Shown: positions 24,421 through 36,860, counted from the first letter of the stretch. The stretch: DNA of 64,000 nucleotides from Leptoclinus maculatus (GCA_032191485.1 JAVDOI010000019.1:2074612-2138611); one strand, 5' to 3'. Notes: generated from the letters alone by a model not told the origin. A program made the numbers and translations.

Positions 24421-27400
24421 AGGTCAAAATGTGGTTTATGAGCAAATACTTCTCTTTTTGTTTCGTGCTAATTAGCAATTGATACCCTAGGGGATGAAGC
24501 TGCCAACCTTCAACTGCAATATCAATAAGTTCTCTGTATTCTTTCATTTGTGCATTGTATAGTGCTTTGGGTTGGGAGACGAAGTGAGTGTTTATCAGAT
24601 GCCATTTTTGGCATCTGACAACTGCACGGATGGTGGCCCTGAGTGGTCAAACAACGGATGCAAAAGAACGCAGAAAATCAAACCTGGCAGACAAATTAGA
24701 CATGTTCATGTGTATTTAAACCCTCTCATATTGGAATATTTTAGTTTGTGCAGTCAGAAAGGACACTTGGGGCCCAGATCATATTTTATGAATGTAATAA
24801 AACATTTGAACAACAAATAAGACAATACACGCATGTTGGTGCTAACCCAGTTTTGGGATGATGTTCGACACAGCCTTGTGCATCCACCATACGTATAACC
24901 ACATCCAAATACGCATACACACTCCTTCCCTAAGAAAGATTTAGGTCAGGGGACTGTTTAAACAGTGTCACAGCACTACTCTTCCTCGTGTAACATAACA
25001 AGATCTGCTCCCACAAACACACATTCAAGCACCCGTGTCAAAAAGACAAAGAAGGGAGTTTCAGATCCCCATGGGCTCACACATACGAACACCTGCACTT
25101 CAACGAGTGTTCCCGCCGGTGGAGCCGAGTCCCCCGGAGCCTGGAAACGTGCTGGACAATGAGCACGGAGGAGGAGTTAAGCCTCTTGCGGGGCACAACT
25201 TAGTGGCCGAGGGATCAGGAATTAAGACACGAGGCGTATTGGGGATTCCTCATGACAAGAGCTTTTCACAGAGTCACTCCGGGTCACCACGCAGCAGCCC
25301 GCTCACATCGGATTTTCGGGCAACGAATTTGATCTTCGAGATGAAAAAGGATGTGATGTCATGCAGGCGTCGTGCCACAGCTGGGATGCACTTTGCTCTC
25401 GGGTCACTTCAGGCTTTTCGTGCGATCTATAACACATCTGTCAAAGTTTGTCTGCAGCTGTGTGAGGCCTCCGCAGACAGAATTAAAAATGTTGGGATCT
25501 AGGTTAAATGTGTCCACATTCGTGCCTAATCTATTGATTCGATGGGCGTATTACAGTCCTGAGACAGCTACAAAACCAGATATTTGTGTGCTTTTTTTGT
25601 CAAGGCATTTCTTTTATTTATTTATTGCCGTCAGGATGTAAAGAGAATTTTATCAAATATAACAAAACATGTCTTGAAGAAGATTACCAACCCTAGCTTT
25701 CACCTGCTGCCACTGATAAAAAAAACAACTAGAACTCAAGCCCAGTCGGACTTTGAGGTTCTTGAACCTGGAGTCATTTTCCGTTCAAAATACACAAGCA
25801 ATCCCATGACCTCCTATGAAGGCACCGAAAATACCTTTTCACACATCCATTCTGTTGCAGGAACTTAACGTTAGATGCAGCAAAAGTTTCGAGATGAAGC
25901 CAAAACAGAAACATCAGTGTTCTCCGCATTGCGTCTCACATGAAGTATTGGTGACGAGATGCGTCCAGATTACGACCTCCAACGAGTCATTTTAAAAGCA
26001 ACACGTGTATAATTAATGTTAATGGTTTTGCTAAAGGGCTAGTTCAACTATTTAAAAGGCCAGCTCTGTTTCCTGTTATGAGCAGGCTGATGAGTGATGT
26101 CAGGGCGTCGGGGATGTTCAGGGACCAGAGGTCAAAGGTCACAGCTTGTTGCTCGCTCTGAGGCCGCTGAATGTACGGAGGTTGTGTGAAGCGATGTGGG
26201 GATCGTAGGTTGTGTGTTCCCGTCTGTGTTTTTGAGAGCATGTGGACGCCATAAGTGCCCTTTGCGGTTTAGGACTTCAAGTGTGACTGCATTCTAACAA
26301 TTAGGATTTTCCTGCCTATGCTGTGATCAAACTTCATGTTTAGGGAGCTGCAGACTTTTTTACTGTCACAGTGTGTGGCTTTAATTTGGCATCTGTACAC
26401 ACACACACACCCACACTTACACTGAAGAGAACATTAACCATATGTATTCCAGGCCTGCCAGACAGTGAGATTAACGTACATCATTCTACAGTGGGAGGAT
26501 AAAAATGTTGCACCTCGTAAAAGACCAAACACTGGACATAACACACCCTCACGGCTTGACTGCGTTTTCTCATTCACACTGTCACCTCATTTCCCCCAAC
26601 AACAATCCCTGCCGTTAACCTCGCCACCGCCGCTGGCCTGGAGCTGATGCTCCTGGAACATGACATCCATCCCATATTTTGTCTCAGCAGGTGTCATGAT
26701 GCAAAGTTTCTAATTAAGGCTTTGGTTCATGCTGTTTTTTTACATGTTGTATTTTGTAATATCTTGCTTTGTCAAATAAAATCAGTGCATCATCTACCGA
26801 ATAGAGTATAGTGCCTCAAGTATTCTGAGGATATATATCGTTTTATGGCAGCATCCAGTCAAATCGATTCGGTCTGCCCGTCATCGTGACCGTGCTGTGA
26901 TACTTTATAGAATCTGAAAGAGAAGACAAACCGTCAACAAGCTGACTCCTCCTAGTCAGACCTGGTGAACTCATCTGATCCAGCAGCATTGTAACAGATC
27001 CCAGACGTGTTTTTCACGAATGTGTCGGAGCGAGTTCACTGGAAACACTGTTGACATCTAGGCTATTGTATATGATGAGGCTGCCAGGCTCCTTATTAGC
27101 AGCCTGCTGAAAGAGCTATTAATTAGGATAAGAAGACGTGGTGAACTATATTGATCCCAAAGGATGAATGCAGCAGGAATTGTTGCAACTCTGCACAGCG
27201 AGCGCTGTTGACACTTAGTAGGCTGAACTGTATCATCCTTGTTACACAATGACAGATACCACCATCATGTTTTTGTGCTAAATATGAACCACTCTATTTT
27301 AAGATTAGCATACAGCCTGGTTACACGGGGGAAGGGCTAGCTAATTCCAACAAAGCTAAGTTATATTTTGTTTGTTCAACCAAAGTGTCAAAACTGGGAC

Positions 27401-27880
27401 TTTTTGTCATAAGCACAACCCCGCCCTTATAGCGACAACATGTTGTTTTCTACACTTGGAACAAACTAGAAATAGTGTGTTTATTAGCAAGCTGTATAGG
27501 CTAAGCTAAGCTAACTGCTTCCTAGCTTCATTTAGCATAAAGCCATGAGTGGTGTCAATCTTCTTACCTAACTCTCGTCAAGAAGGCTAATAAGCCTATA
27601 TATTTTTTCACAGTTTCATACTTTGGATGGATGGAATACAGCTTCTAGAACATAACATTACACTACAATACTAAAGGCCCTCTGATATAAGCAAAGGTTG
27701 AGAAACGTTGATCTGAAGCCTCATACTGATCTCAATAAAGAAAAAGCTTCCAACCTATCCATTATGATCTTGACGCTCTCTATTAGTGCGACAGTGGCAC
27801 TTCTGTCACTGCACTGTGGAAATAACTAGCATGTAGGTTGCACGCCGTCACCGTACAAGAACCTTTATAACTCTGATCTC
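24421..27880. other. Intergenic DNA, no gene recognised
   Basis: The longest open frame here (25035-25502) has no recognisable domain, no plausible splice context and no family resemblance I can name, so I do not call it. A short run with hAT-like end sequence (ggttgagaaacgttgatct) is near 27697-27715. Confidence 0.45.
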
Positions 27881-28025
27881 AAACTTTCTGTGGGGACTTT
27901 AAACTGGAGAAGGACGCAGGAAGGATCTGTGGTTATAATGACACATTAAAGACAGAGGACCGAAGCAGAGAGAAGCAACAGGTATCGATCACAGTGGACA
28001 CTGGTTTGACAGTGTTGACCGACAG
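27881..28025 (+). other. Possible 5' non-coding exon of the small coiled-coil gene
   Basis: The sequence ends at 28025 in gaccgacag|gtgagtaac, a near-consensus splice donor. A weaker donor (caacag|gtatcg) lies at 27981. A candidate acceptor (gaccagcag) at 28227 sits 17 bases before the first coding ATG. The 5' limit is not determined. This is inferred from splice signals only. Confidence 0.3.
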
Positions 28026-28244
28026 GTGAGTAACTGACGGACTTTTAATGAGTAATCTGACTCTTTTAGATCGTATTTCCCTCCAAATGTTAATATTTGA
28101 AGTAAATTGTAACAACGCAAATGTAAATTTCTCACAGAGGTATTTGTGGAACTGGTGACGTAAATGTCTCAAAGTCAGTGAGACTTCATAAATCAAACTG
28201 TGCATATCTGTGTGTCATGACCAGCAGATCTGTCCTGGATCAAG

Positions 28245-28286
28245 ATGACTCACATGAAAAGGTTTCAAGGCATTCCCATGTCAAAG
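28245..28286 (+). CDS. Coiled-coil gene, coding exon 1
   Basis: Encodes MTHMKRFQGIPMSK and ends at a strong donor (tcaaag|gtacgt). It is chosen because its phase 0 end matches the phase 0 start of exon 2 and because exon 2 has only a weak start context and an in-frame TAG just before it. A different upstream exon remains possible. Confidence 0.5.
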
Positions 28287-30301
28287 GTACGTCATAAACC
28301 GCTAGAAGCAATTCTACTGTAAAGATAATACACGGGTTGCAGTTGATAAAACCGCTAATGCAGACAGTGCCAAGGGTTTAGCAAGTTTCTTCTAGTCCTT
28401 ATTAACCCGGCGGATGATTCTGAACATCTTTCAGTGGAACCAACCCCGTATTTCCAAGGAGACGATGACAAACACAGCAGTTAACATCAAGTAAACAGCT
28501 TCCAGTTCCGCAGCAGATTTGTTCCAAATCTGTTTTTCGTTATTTGGGTCGGGATGTGGTGACTGGGAGGGCATGTGATTCGCATCATTTTCCAATTCAT
28601 CAAACTATTCCCTGACCCCCTCTTGTGCCCTGCGGATGGGGGTCATCGTAACACAGACTATCAAGTTTTTCTTCGTTCCCAAACCAAGTATGCAATCTCT
28701 CCATTTGAAAGCTGATTCATATTCAGGCCTCCTTCATGTGTAGTACAATGCCTGTAAAAACTATTTACTTCTTCATGTTTTCACATCGCTACAAAATTAT
28801 CTAAATTACTTAAAATTGCATATTGTCACCCCCACCCTCATAAGCCTTTCTGGCTAAATTATGGTCACATATAGAGTAAAATATATACGATAAATCACAG
28901 CGTGCTTTAGGGCGGGGCTACCTTGTGATTGACAGGTCACTACCGCTACCAGAGCTCTATACAGCATCTCTACGTCACTCCTCCACAGTCCAAATATGGT
29001 CATTTTTGTTCACTGGTTGCAAAAAAACAAGATGGCGACGGCCAAAGTCCAAGATGGCTATGGCCGGAATTACAAACTTGAGGCTTCAAAACCGCAGTCC
29101 CCAAACCAACGGAAGACGTCACGACAATGTTGTCCTATACAGTCTATGGCAATACTCAAGGCAATTCGATGAATGGCTGTTCTTCTGGTTCTAGTCAATG
29201 AGAGGTTTGTGTAAAGAGGAGGACTACGCATTTCTGGAAATGTCAGAAAAGACCACCAAAGGAACGGCTGAAGGAGCTTTGGAGGACGACTGGAGAGACC
29301 AAAAGGAGGATAGGGTAAGAGATGAGAAAGGTCTTTAAATATTGCAGAATCATCACACCCCCCTAATTGAAAAAACACAAATCATGTGTGCAAGTCTGTG
29401 TGTTTCAGGTCCGCCGGCGACTGGAGAGGGAGCGTCTGGAAAAAGAGAGACTCCGAGAAATAGAGGAGCTCAAGAAGGTGGATACACAGACACACACACG
29501 CACACACACGGGTGACAGACACACGACAAGATCTGTACATCTGTGGAACTAAACAGCCTCTTAACGCCACGCAGTAGTCAGATGAGCTGATTGGTGTAAT
29601 GACAGATGGTCCTGGCTGTCATCAACATGTAATGGGAGCCAAGCTCTGGCGGGAAGAGAACACTATTTTTTGATTCGTGCCAGATTTGATCCTAGGGTTT
29701 TGCATCTAACCTCAGCCAGCAGCATCCCATATGATTCCACTTGTTTAAACTAGTAGTAATTAGCAACTGTCAAACTGAGTTTTCCTTCTGTTCGCGTCTC
29801 CCCCGGCTAATCCTCTCAGCGCTCGTTATTCACGTGCTAAGATGCCGCGCTCAAGATTGGGTATGATCAGCCTGGTGGCGAGCCAAACAAGTCAGGCAGA
29901 GAGCCAGCGGTGTGACGATGGATCGATGGGTGTTCATCTACCATCGAGGGTTCACTTCGTCGCTCGCGGCAAAATCAGACACACAACTCTGGCCCAGTGT
30001 CAAGGCCGCCGGGGTTACCAGTCGCTTCATGCTCACTCTTCACAGCGCTAAACATCGACACACATTTAAACAGCAGGAGTGTGTTTATACTTTATATACA
30101 TTTAAACAACACACACACACACATACATACACACACAGTTGTCATAACAGATGAACATCCTCACGGACATGGAATGCGCACGCACACACACACACAAACA
30201 CAAACAGCTGTGGGTGCCTTGAGCAGCCGCCCTGTCTCTGATAAGAGTCTGTGAGGTTAACAAGGGACATTGGCTGTTGTTGTCAGTGTTTTCGCCGCAT
30301 G

Positions 30302-30351
<50 letters not shown>

Positions 30352-30472
30352 CACACACACACACATACACATACACACACAGGATGCTGATGACAACATT
30401 TACCCTGATAGAGAGGACAGTCACTCTCACCTCAGTATGGAATGTACTTTCCACTTCATCCTAACTTAACCT

Positions 30473-30510
<38 letters not shown>

Positions 30511-30623
30511 AAGAAACACACATGTAGGCTACTCCATGACTTACAAGTATGACCCTTGACGTGTGCACTCACATACCCAAAAATGCATGTATAGCAGATG
30601 CACATGTGCAGCCTGGACACTCA

Positions 30624-30692
<69 letters not shown>

Positions 30693-33600
30693 ACACACAC
30701 ACACACCGCTGGAACGCCACTGTTGAGCCAGACGGATACCAGAAACGCGCTGTAATGTTTCTTACTTATCATTATGGTTGAGGGTTCTCCCAAATTACAA
30801 CAAATTAAACCAAACTACCCAACAACATCCCATTAGGCCAGTATATGACCAGGGTGCATTTTAATGCAATCCAATGTAGTTCTCTGGAAGAAAGGCAGTG
30901 AGGCGGAATGTTTTTAAATTCTTAGTTGGTTTCCCAAAGTGTTCTTTAACAACTAAACCAACCGTCATTGGTTGGATTTGTGTGACTGTTTTTGCGGTGG
31001 GGTTCCAGCCAACCAGGATTTTTTTCTTTGCAAACCTGCCAACGAAATTCAGGGAGTGTAGAGTGATAACTGGACAAACGATACCTCCAATGCCAGTGGA
31101 ATCTCATTGGATTCTTCAGGGCTGAGCTCATCAGCAGGCCAACGTTTTTGGATTTATTCAGTGAACTATCTCAACATCTTCTCGACGGATTGGCACAAAC
31201 TTTTACACAGACATTCATGGTTCCCAGACAATCAATTTCTCTTACTATGGTGATCCTCTGATGTTTCCTCTATCGCCACCATGAGGTTAGACCTTTGATT
31301 TGATCTGATATTAAACAGGAAATCTTAGCATGCTAATAGAATATAGCCTTGCTCTGCACAAATGCACTTTCAAAGCGGCTTCTCTTCAAAAAAATATTCT
31401 CTTTTACCTACCTCTGCTTTCCAGGCATGCACTCAATGTGTCTTAAAGGGGAGAAATCTTGCTCATTTTCAGGTTCATACTTGTCTAGAGCGTTTTTACT
31501 AGGATATGCTTTCATGTTAAAAAAAACACTTGTCTGTGTCTGTGCACAAGCTTTTCATGATATGTCCCCTTTAAATAGACCAACACCACTGGCCAGATGG
31601 TTGTGATTGGATCAGAGACAGAAAACAAGCATTAACACAATTCGTCGATTTGTCAGTGATCGCCAATTTAAGGCAATTTGCTCAAAGCGTGCTACTTCCT
31701 CCTGTCACACACCATGAAGACGAACAAGTGTGTATAGAACGTGAATGAAGTAATCATTCAAATGTCCGTTTGCTCATTTTCGACTCAAGGCCTCTTTGGA
31801 AAGAATGTCCTGATTGTTCACCAGAAAGTGTGTGCGTGCTTTGTGTACAACGTAATTGGGGAGGTAACGGTTTAACTGCTTTCATCTTCAATCAGTGTGT
31901 GTCAGCGTGTCTTCGTCTTTAAACTGACATTAAACTAAATGCTTCCTTTGCTCAAGACTTCCTCCGCACATTCTTTTGCTCACCAGACAAACACACACAC
32001 ACACACACACACACACCCAAAACATGACAGAAATGGTAATCGATGACAGCCACTGTCCGTTGAGAGCCACTGGCCTCGGCCACCTCACATGTATCCCATC
32101 TGAACTGTTTAAAGTCTTCCATACACATACCCTAAAAGATTTATCATTTTCCCACACACACTTACACACATGTGAAAATTATACATACAAACACACAGCA
32201 GGAAACCGTATCCAAGAGAGTGATACAGAGTACAATTTGAGGTCAGGGATACACAGCCAGCACTTTTCATCACTCTCACACTCACACTCACACACACACA
32301 CTCACACACTCACACTCACACACCTCAAGACACACATGAACACGCCTGCTTAAGGCTCAGGGGTGTAGCCCCAGCAGAATGTATGCACCGTTATATCATT
32401 GTACCAGGGGAACTTTGTTTCCGACAGAGCTTTAAGATATCAGAGAGGATTTCCAATGGGGGATTGTGGGTGTTTTCTTTGTCTACTTCCCTTTTTTTTC
32501 TGTCCAAAGCCTCAAAATTGAGTCCTGATATTTGTTCATATGGAGCATTAGAAGTTGTGCTACATAGAGAGTGATATTTTAAAATCTAATCCATCAAAGC
32601 TTTGTATGAGTTTATTAAGTAGTTCAATATTAACTAATCTTTTGTAGTTAACACTACAAAAAAGCATTTTGCTAAAAAAAAAAAAAGTACTCAGAACTGC
32701 CTTTTCTAATCTAAGATGCCAGGGAAAAAATTATGATGTTGGAAAAATTCACTCGAGACCGATGGAAAATCATTAATCACAGGACATTTATTCTTTCAAG
32801 AAGGAGACAGAGTTGATTCACATCAGGATATGCATCAAGGCCGCTCGGAGTTCTGACTCTGAGCTGCTGATATTTATACTGAGTAAACAACATGCAATGG
32901 CTGGCACAGGATTGGTTTACAATGAGGTCTTCGTCACAAAATGTGACACACACACACAAAATGGCGTCCACACCATGTAGTCTGGGAAGAGACCTTCACT
33001 TGAGCATCTGTTCTGGCACAAAACAACTCTGTGTCTATCTTCCTTATTATCATTTACAGACTGAGAAAGCTTTCTTTCCCAGACGCTGTAGAACCTAATG
33101 TCAGAGTAAGTTCACACACATTCACATGAGGACGCAGGCCATAAAGTTCACGTGAGGACACCAGACTTTGTGAGCACACATATTATAATTAGTCATTTAG
33201 ATGTTTGACTCTAACAGATGACATTGTACGTTTCTAAAAACTCGGAATACTTTGAATATCAACATTTTTTAGCTAATGATGTAGTTTATCAAGCGCTACG
33301 GATGGATGGATTGGGTCAAATCAACATGGGACTTTGACCCATGTGACAGCTGTGCGTTACCCAAATTCTTGTTTTGGTATGTTGTTACGCGTCTTACTTA
33401 ATTAATGTAGTAACACCTGTTACGAAACATTGTTACACTTGTTGCGTAAAGTTGTTATTACGTTATTATTTGAACACAAACCACGATCTTCTTCCTAACG
33501 TCAACCAAGTCGTTTAGTTGCCTAAACCTGGCCAATTGTTTCACAACGTTTACTACGTGGCATTGTGCGTTTCTGCAAGCGTGATACAAAGCTAGTATGA

Positions 33601-33997
33601 AAGTTATTAATGAAACTCATTTTTTTGTGTTCAGAAACGTGCAGAACGCTGGCTATAAGCAAGGCTAGTGAGAGCAGTGAGACTGAATTAAAAAAGTAAA
33701 GTTGCAGGTCATGACATCAAGACAATCAGCTGAAAGACACTGTGCACAGTAGACTGGCGGGTAACTGCAGAGTCAGGGGATAATTCAACATTACAGTCAT
33801 TGGGTCCATTGATAATATGAAAACATAGATGAGGCATCTTTGAAACTGTATTTTAATGTTCAGTCTTGTAGTGGACAGTGCTGTCTATATCCATAGGAGA
33901 AAGAGCAGCAGTGGCGGACTCGTGTAGAAAAGCTGACCTCCAGCCAGGAGAAGACTCTGCAAGACAGACTGGCAAGACTCAGGAGATTCAGGGTGAG

Positions 33998-34090
<93 letters not shown>

Positions 34091-35442
34091 CATAATCACC
34101 AACTGTTGCTGTTAAACGCACAGCTGACAGATCAAGCGGCTGCTGTTGTTGGACATGTTGTCATGCTACGGCTTACAGTAACGGTCCGAGATTCAACACC
34201 ACGGTGTGACGGCTTCTGCAGCTACAAAGCGTCTAATGTTTCAAAGCACCTGCAGAATAGAAAAAAAGCTTTTTTAAAGATCAGAGGCGAGCTATTTATC
34301 AAACGCTGAGAGTTCCTGGACGCCATCATCGAGTTACACAGTTCAAGGTCACTGATCAGGTGCAGATTGAAAGAGGCTTGTCGGTAGCTCTAGATGTTTG
34401 GTAAAGTGAATAGTTCAAAGCCGTCATAGTGGTGTTAGCTTTTACGCCAAGGGTACATCCCAAGTCTCTTAATTGCATCCCCGTTTCCCTCACCTTTCCT
34501 TGCGTCTTAGTCCCTCCCACCAGGGATGCATGGAGAGACGCAAGGAAACCATGCGAGGAGAGAGGAAACGAGGAAGTATGTTTTAAGAGATATGAGACGT
34601 CCTTTCCTCAGTTGCCGCTGATCACAGCTGGATCAGCTGTCAGTCGGCTTTAACAGCTGGAGAGACTTTTGAGAAGTTTGTGTCTGTTCACATAATCACT
34701 GTACTTAATAATACCGGTAGTAACTAATTATACTAAAAACTAATAAAGACACACAGTAATCATCCCTGTAGAGGTGTGTTCTCTCTGTAGCCTGTTACCT
34801 CTTTAACAAACTGTCCTGTTTATAAGTGCAGGATCGATTTCTACCGGCGGAATGCGTTTAACTTATTTATGAATTATTTGCGTCCGTACGTTTTGAAATT
34901 GTGATTGTGACGTCATTATTAATGAACCCAGAATATGATTATGGTTTCTCTTGAACACTGGAATTAATTTATTAGGCTCCATGTTTCAGGTTAAACTTAA
35001 ATGATAAAACTCATCAAACCCGACACTCAGGAATGATCAGCCTCACGTGACTGAATGAGGCGTGTTGTATCCTCCTCGATCCTCGATCCTCGCTCCTCAG
35101 ATCAGAAATAAGAGCTTTGGGACGGCCGTCAATATGGCGGAGCAGAACAACTTCCGGTTCAGGCGAGGAGCGAGGAAATGACAATTAAGAGACTTGGAAT
35201 GTACCCCATGTCTCTCAGATGGAAAGTTATCATTGCTCTCTGCTTTGTTTGGCACTTGACTTCATCCGAGAACTCCTGTCAATCAAACGTAGTGGGCGGG
35301 AGTTCAATCTTTTGATTTTTGTCTTTCTTTCTTCACTTTTCCCCTCCTGCAGGAGTTCCAGAGGAAGGTGCTGGTAGAGGAGTCAGGGATGGAGGGCGGG
35401 GGCCAAGGTCAACCAGCTTCTCACCAGGATGTAGACTCATGA
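28245..35442 (+). CDS. Small charged coiled-coil protein, five-exon gene model (138 residues), family not recognised
   Basis: I joined exons 28245-28286, 29195-29314, 29409-29477, 33897-33992 and 35353-35442. Every intron is phase 0 with GT/AG ends, and the frame stays open to TGA 35440-35442, followed by AATAAA at 35461. The start ATG has an A at -3 (aagATGa). The protein has a short N-terminus, an acidic section (residues about 18-52: KEEDYAFLEMSEKT, then ALEDDWRDQKED), an uninterrupted Arg/Glu/Lys-rich helix (about 53-118, RRRLERERLEKERLREIEEL, then a region with QQWRTRVEKL and RLARLRRF) and a Gly/Gln/Ser tail. It has no signal peptide or membrane segment. The helix suggests a cytoplasmic or nuclear scaffold or cilium-type protein, but I do not recognise the family. 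The gene lies between ntf3 and ano2. Exon 1 is the least certain part. Confidence 0.7.
28920..29150 (+). repeat. Dispersed repeat (CAAGATGGCGACGGCC family), 3' part
   Basis: Shares cttgtgattgacag, cacagtccaaatatggtca, tgttcactggttgc and aacaagatggcgacggcc with 56640-56820, and in reverse with the left part of 53625-53965. It sits in intron 1 of the coiled-coil gene. Confidence 0.7.
29195..29314 (+). CDS. Coiled-coil gene, coding exon 2
   Basis: Acceptor tgttcttctggttctag is followed by 40 codons (from SMRGLCKEEDY to QKEDR) and donor gatagg|gtaaga. A dispersed repeat ends about 45 bases before the acceptor. Confidence 0.75.
29409..29477 (+). CDS. Coiled-coil gene, coding exon 3
   Basis: Acceptor gtgtgtttcag, 23 codons of strongly helical sequence (VRRRLERERLEKERLREIEE then LKK), and donor aagaag|gtggat. 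A CA-rich tract starts directly after the donor. Confidence 0.8.
30304..30381. repeat. (AC)n microsatellite
   Basis: Long AC array with a few interruptions, within intron 3 of the coiled-coil gene. Further AC arrays lie at 30474-30506 and 30628-30706. Confidence 0.95.
30628..30706. repeat. (AC)n microsatellite
   Basis: About 39 AC units with one GAC interruption, in intron 3 of the coiled-coil gene. Confidence 0.95.
31160..31330 (+). repeat. Dispersed repeat (CATGGTCCCCAGAGG family), partial
   Basis: Contains attcatggttcccagac, tatggtgatcctctg, tatcgccaccatgaggtt and gcatgctaat, paralleling 23830-24420 and 58670-58830. Confidence 0.55.
31443..31574. mobile_element. 132-bp inverted-repeat element, deletion derivative of the TTAAAGGGGACAT family
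   Basis: Left end ttaaaggggagaaatcttgc; right end catgatatgtcccctttaa, the inverted counterpart. Both terminal parts match the longer copies at 6853 and 18357, while the interior is almost entirely missing. Such short end-only copies are typical of MITEs. Confidence 0.65.
33897..33992 (+). CDS. Coiled-coil gene, coding exon 4
   Basis: Acceptor ctatatccatag, 32 codons (from EKEQQWRTRVEK to LARLRRFR) and donor ttcagg|gtgaga. A (CA)n array begins six bases inside the intron. Confidence 0.8.
33999..34087. repeat. (AC)n microsatellite next to the exon 4 splice donor
   Basis: About 44 AC units with one TC interruption, beginning six bases after the donor GT of exon 4 (33993). Confidence 0.95.
34451..35206. 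mobile_element. MITE-like element with about 25-bp terminal inverted repeats, inside intron 4
   Basis: The left end gggtacatcccaagtctctt (continuing aattg) is mirrored at 35182-35206 with a single mismatch. Purine/pyrimidine-biased subterminal sequence (tttccctcacctttcc on the left, gaggagcgaggaaatg on the right) extends the symmetry loosely. There is no transposase frame. Target-site duplication is unclear, so the superfamily is not assigned. Confidence 0.75.
35353..35442 (+). CDS. Coiled-coil gene, terminal coding exon 5
   Basis: Pyrimidine-rich acceptor ending cccctcctgcag, then 29 codons (EFQRKVLVEESG followed by a Gly/Gln/Ser tail) and TGA. Two overlapping AATAAA signals (35461-35470) follow within 30 bases. 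Confidence 0.8.
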   Translation, partial: EFQRKVLVEESGMEGGGQGQPASHQDVDS

Positions 35443-35460
35443 AAAATGTGCTTTAACATC

Positions 35461-35470
35461 AATAAATAAA
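35461..35470 (+). terminator. Polyadenylation signal of the coiled-coil gene
   Basis: aataaataaa, two overlapping AATAAA hexamers 19 bases after the stop codon. The 3' UTR would be very short. Confidence 0.6.
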
Positions 35471-36636
35471 CAATGTGATCGATTTGAATGAATGAGATGA
35501 TGAGATTTCTAGAGTTGGAAGACTCGACCAGATTGTTCCACATTTTAAACCAATAAAAATCCAAATAATTGTCAGACGAAAGCCGGTGGGTTCCTAGATT
35601 GCATTTTAGCCAATGCTTTCAGCCTCTTTTGCTCTCAAAGACTGCTTGAACGTGATTGGTCGATACTACTCGGACTACAAGCAGAAACCAGAAAGGCTTC
35701 TGATACCAAAATCTTCTCCCGTTGCCTTCAGATATTCATATAAATGCAGAATCTGCTTATAGAGGTTAACTCACCGCCGCCTAAACAATTTTTTATTCAT
35801 AACTAAGCTATTTTTGCTTTCATGTTTTAAATACTTCCAGTCAGGCATACTTTGCGAAAAGTTGGATCCTATCCCAAGACAATGGAGAAGAATCTAAAAT
35901 GATGCCCCAAAAAAAAACAGGCTACGACATCACCCCGTCGTCATTTAATGATCATTTCAGAGTCCAACAATGTAACAATCCCATATTGATTGTGTTTTAA
36001 AGCCTCAGTTCTGTATTGTTCCTGCGTGTCCAATGAGGCAATGATGAGGCCTGCAAGCCATTTTGGGGCCATAAAACCTCATTTAAACAACGTTTTCTAT
36101 GGAATTTCTCAATGTTTCAAACCCAGAGAGCAGATAATGAGTAATGGTGCATGGGTTCAGGTTCAGAGTGATTTATCTGACCCAGATCATAAATCTACTG
36201 CAGCTTTTACATTTTACATTCTTTTTTTTATGCTTTCTGGTAAATGTGAATGTGCATATGTCTGTGGGCAGTGTGTGTGTGTGTGTGTGTGTGTGGCTGT
36301 GTATTTGCACTTGTATCCCTGTCTGCCTGTCTGTCTAAACAAGATTTAAGAGGTCCTGAGACTTTGGCTCACTGTGGCCTTCTTTGGTAAACGTGGGGCC
36401 AGAAGAAGAAAACAGCAGAAAATAGTCCGTGATATTAATAAATATGAAGACTGAAGCTTCAGGGTCACACTGGTAGACATAAAAATTTAAAAAAATAAAA
36501 ACATGTCCAGAGATGGTCCAGCAGTAAAGATTCCCATCTTGGGAGCAGCATGTATCCTTGTTGGTCAAGGATCATATCCAGTCAGTTACTTCTCTGCTCT
36601 CTAGTAATGAATCTATCACCATTACTTTGGAATCAA

Positions 36637-36860
36637 GTCACTATTTAACCCTTTTACCTACCGAGTGCGTATAGACACAACATTGGAAAAAAGTTACTAT
36701 TTAACCCTGTTCCCTACAAGGTATGTAAAGAGACAACATTGGAGAAAAGTCACTATTTAACCCTCTTTTCTATGAAGTACGTAAAGACACAACATCGGAA
36801 AAAATATATGATCTAACCGCATTGTTTACAAAGTCGTATAGACAAAAAATTGAGGAAAAC
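36637..36860. repeat. 56-bp tandem repeat, about four diverged copies
   Basis: The phrase cactatttaaccct recurs at 36637, 36693 and 36749, and a more eroded copy (tatgatctaacc) follows near 36805. Each unit also carries a variant of agacacaacattgga. Confidence 0.75.

Noticed and set aside
25035..25502. 155-codon plus-strand frame
   Set aside because: No recognisable domain, signal, splice context or neighbouring exon; length is within chance for this composition.
30102..30793. Open frames rich in Thr-His or Cys-Val
   Set aside because: Direct translation of CA/GT microsatellites.
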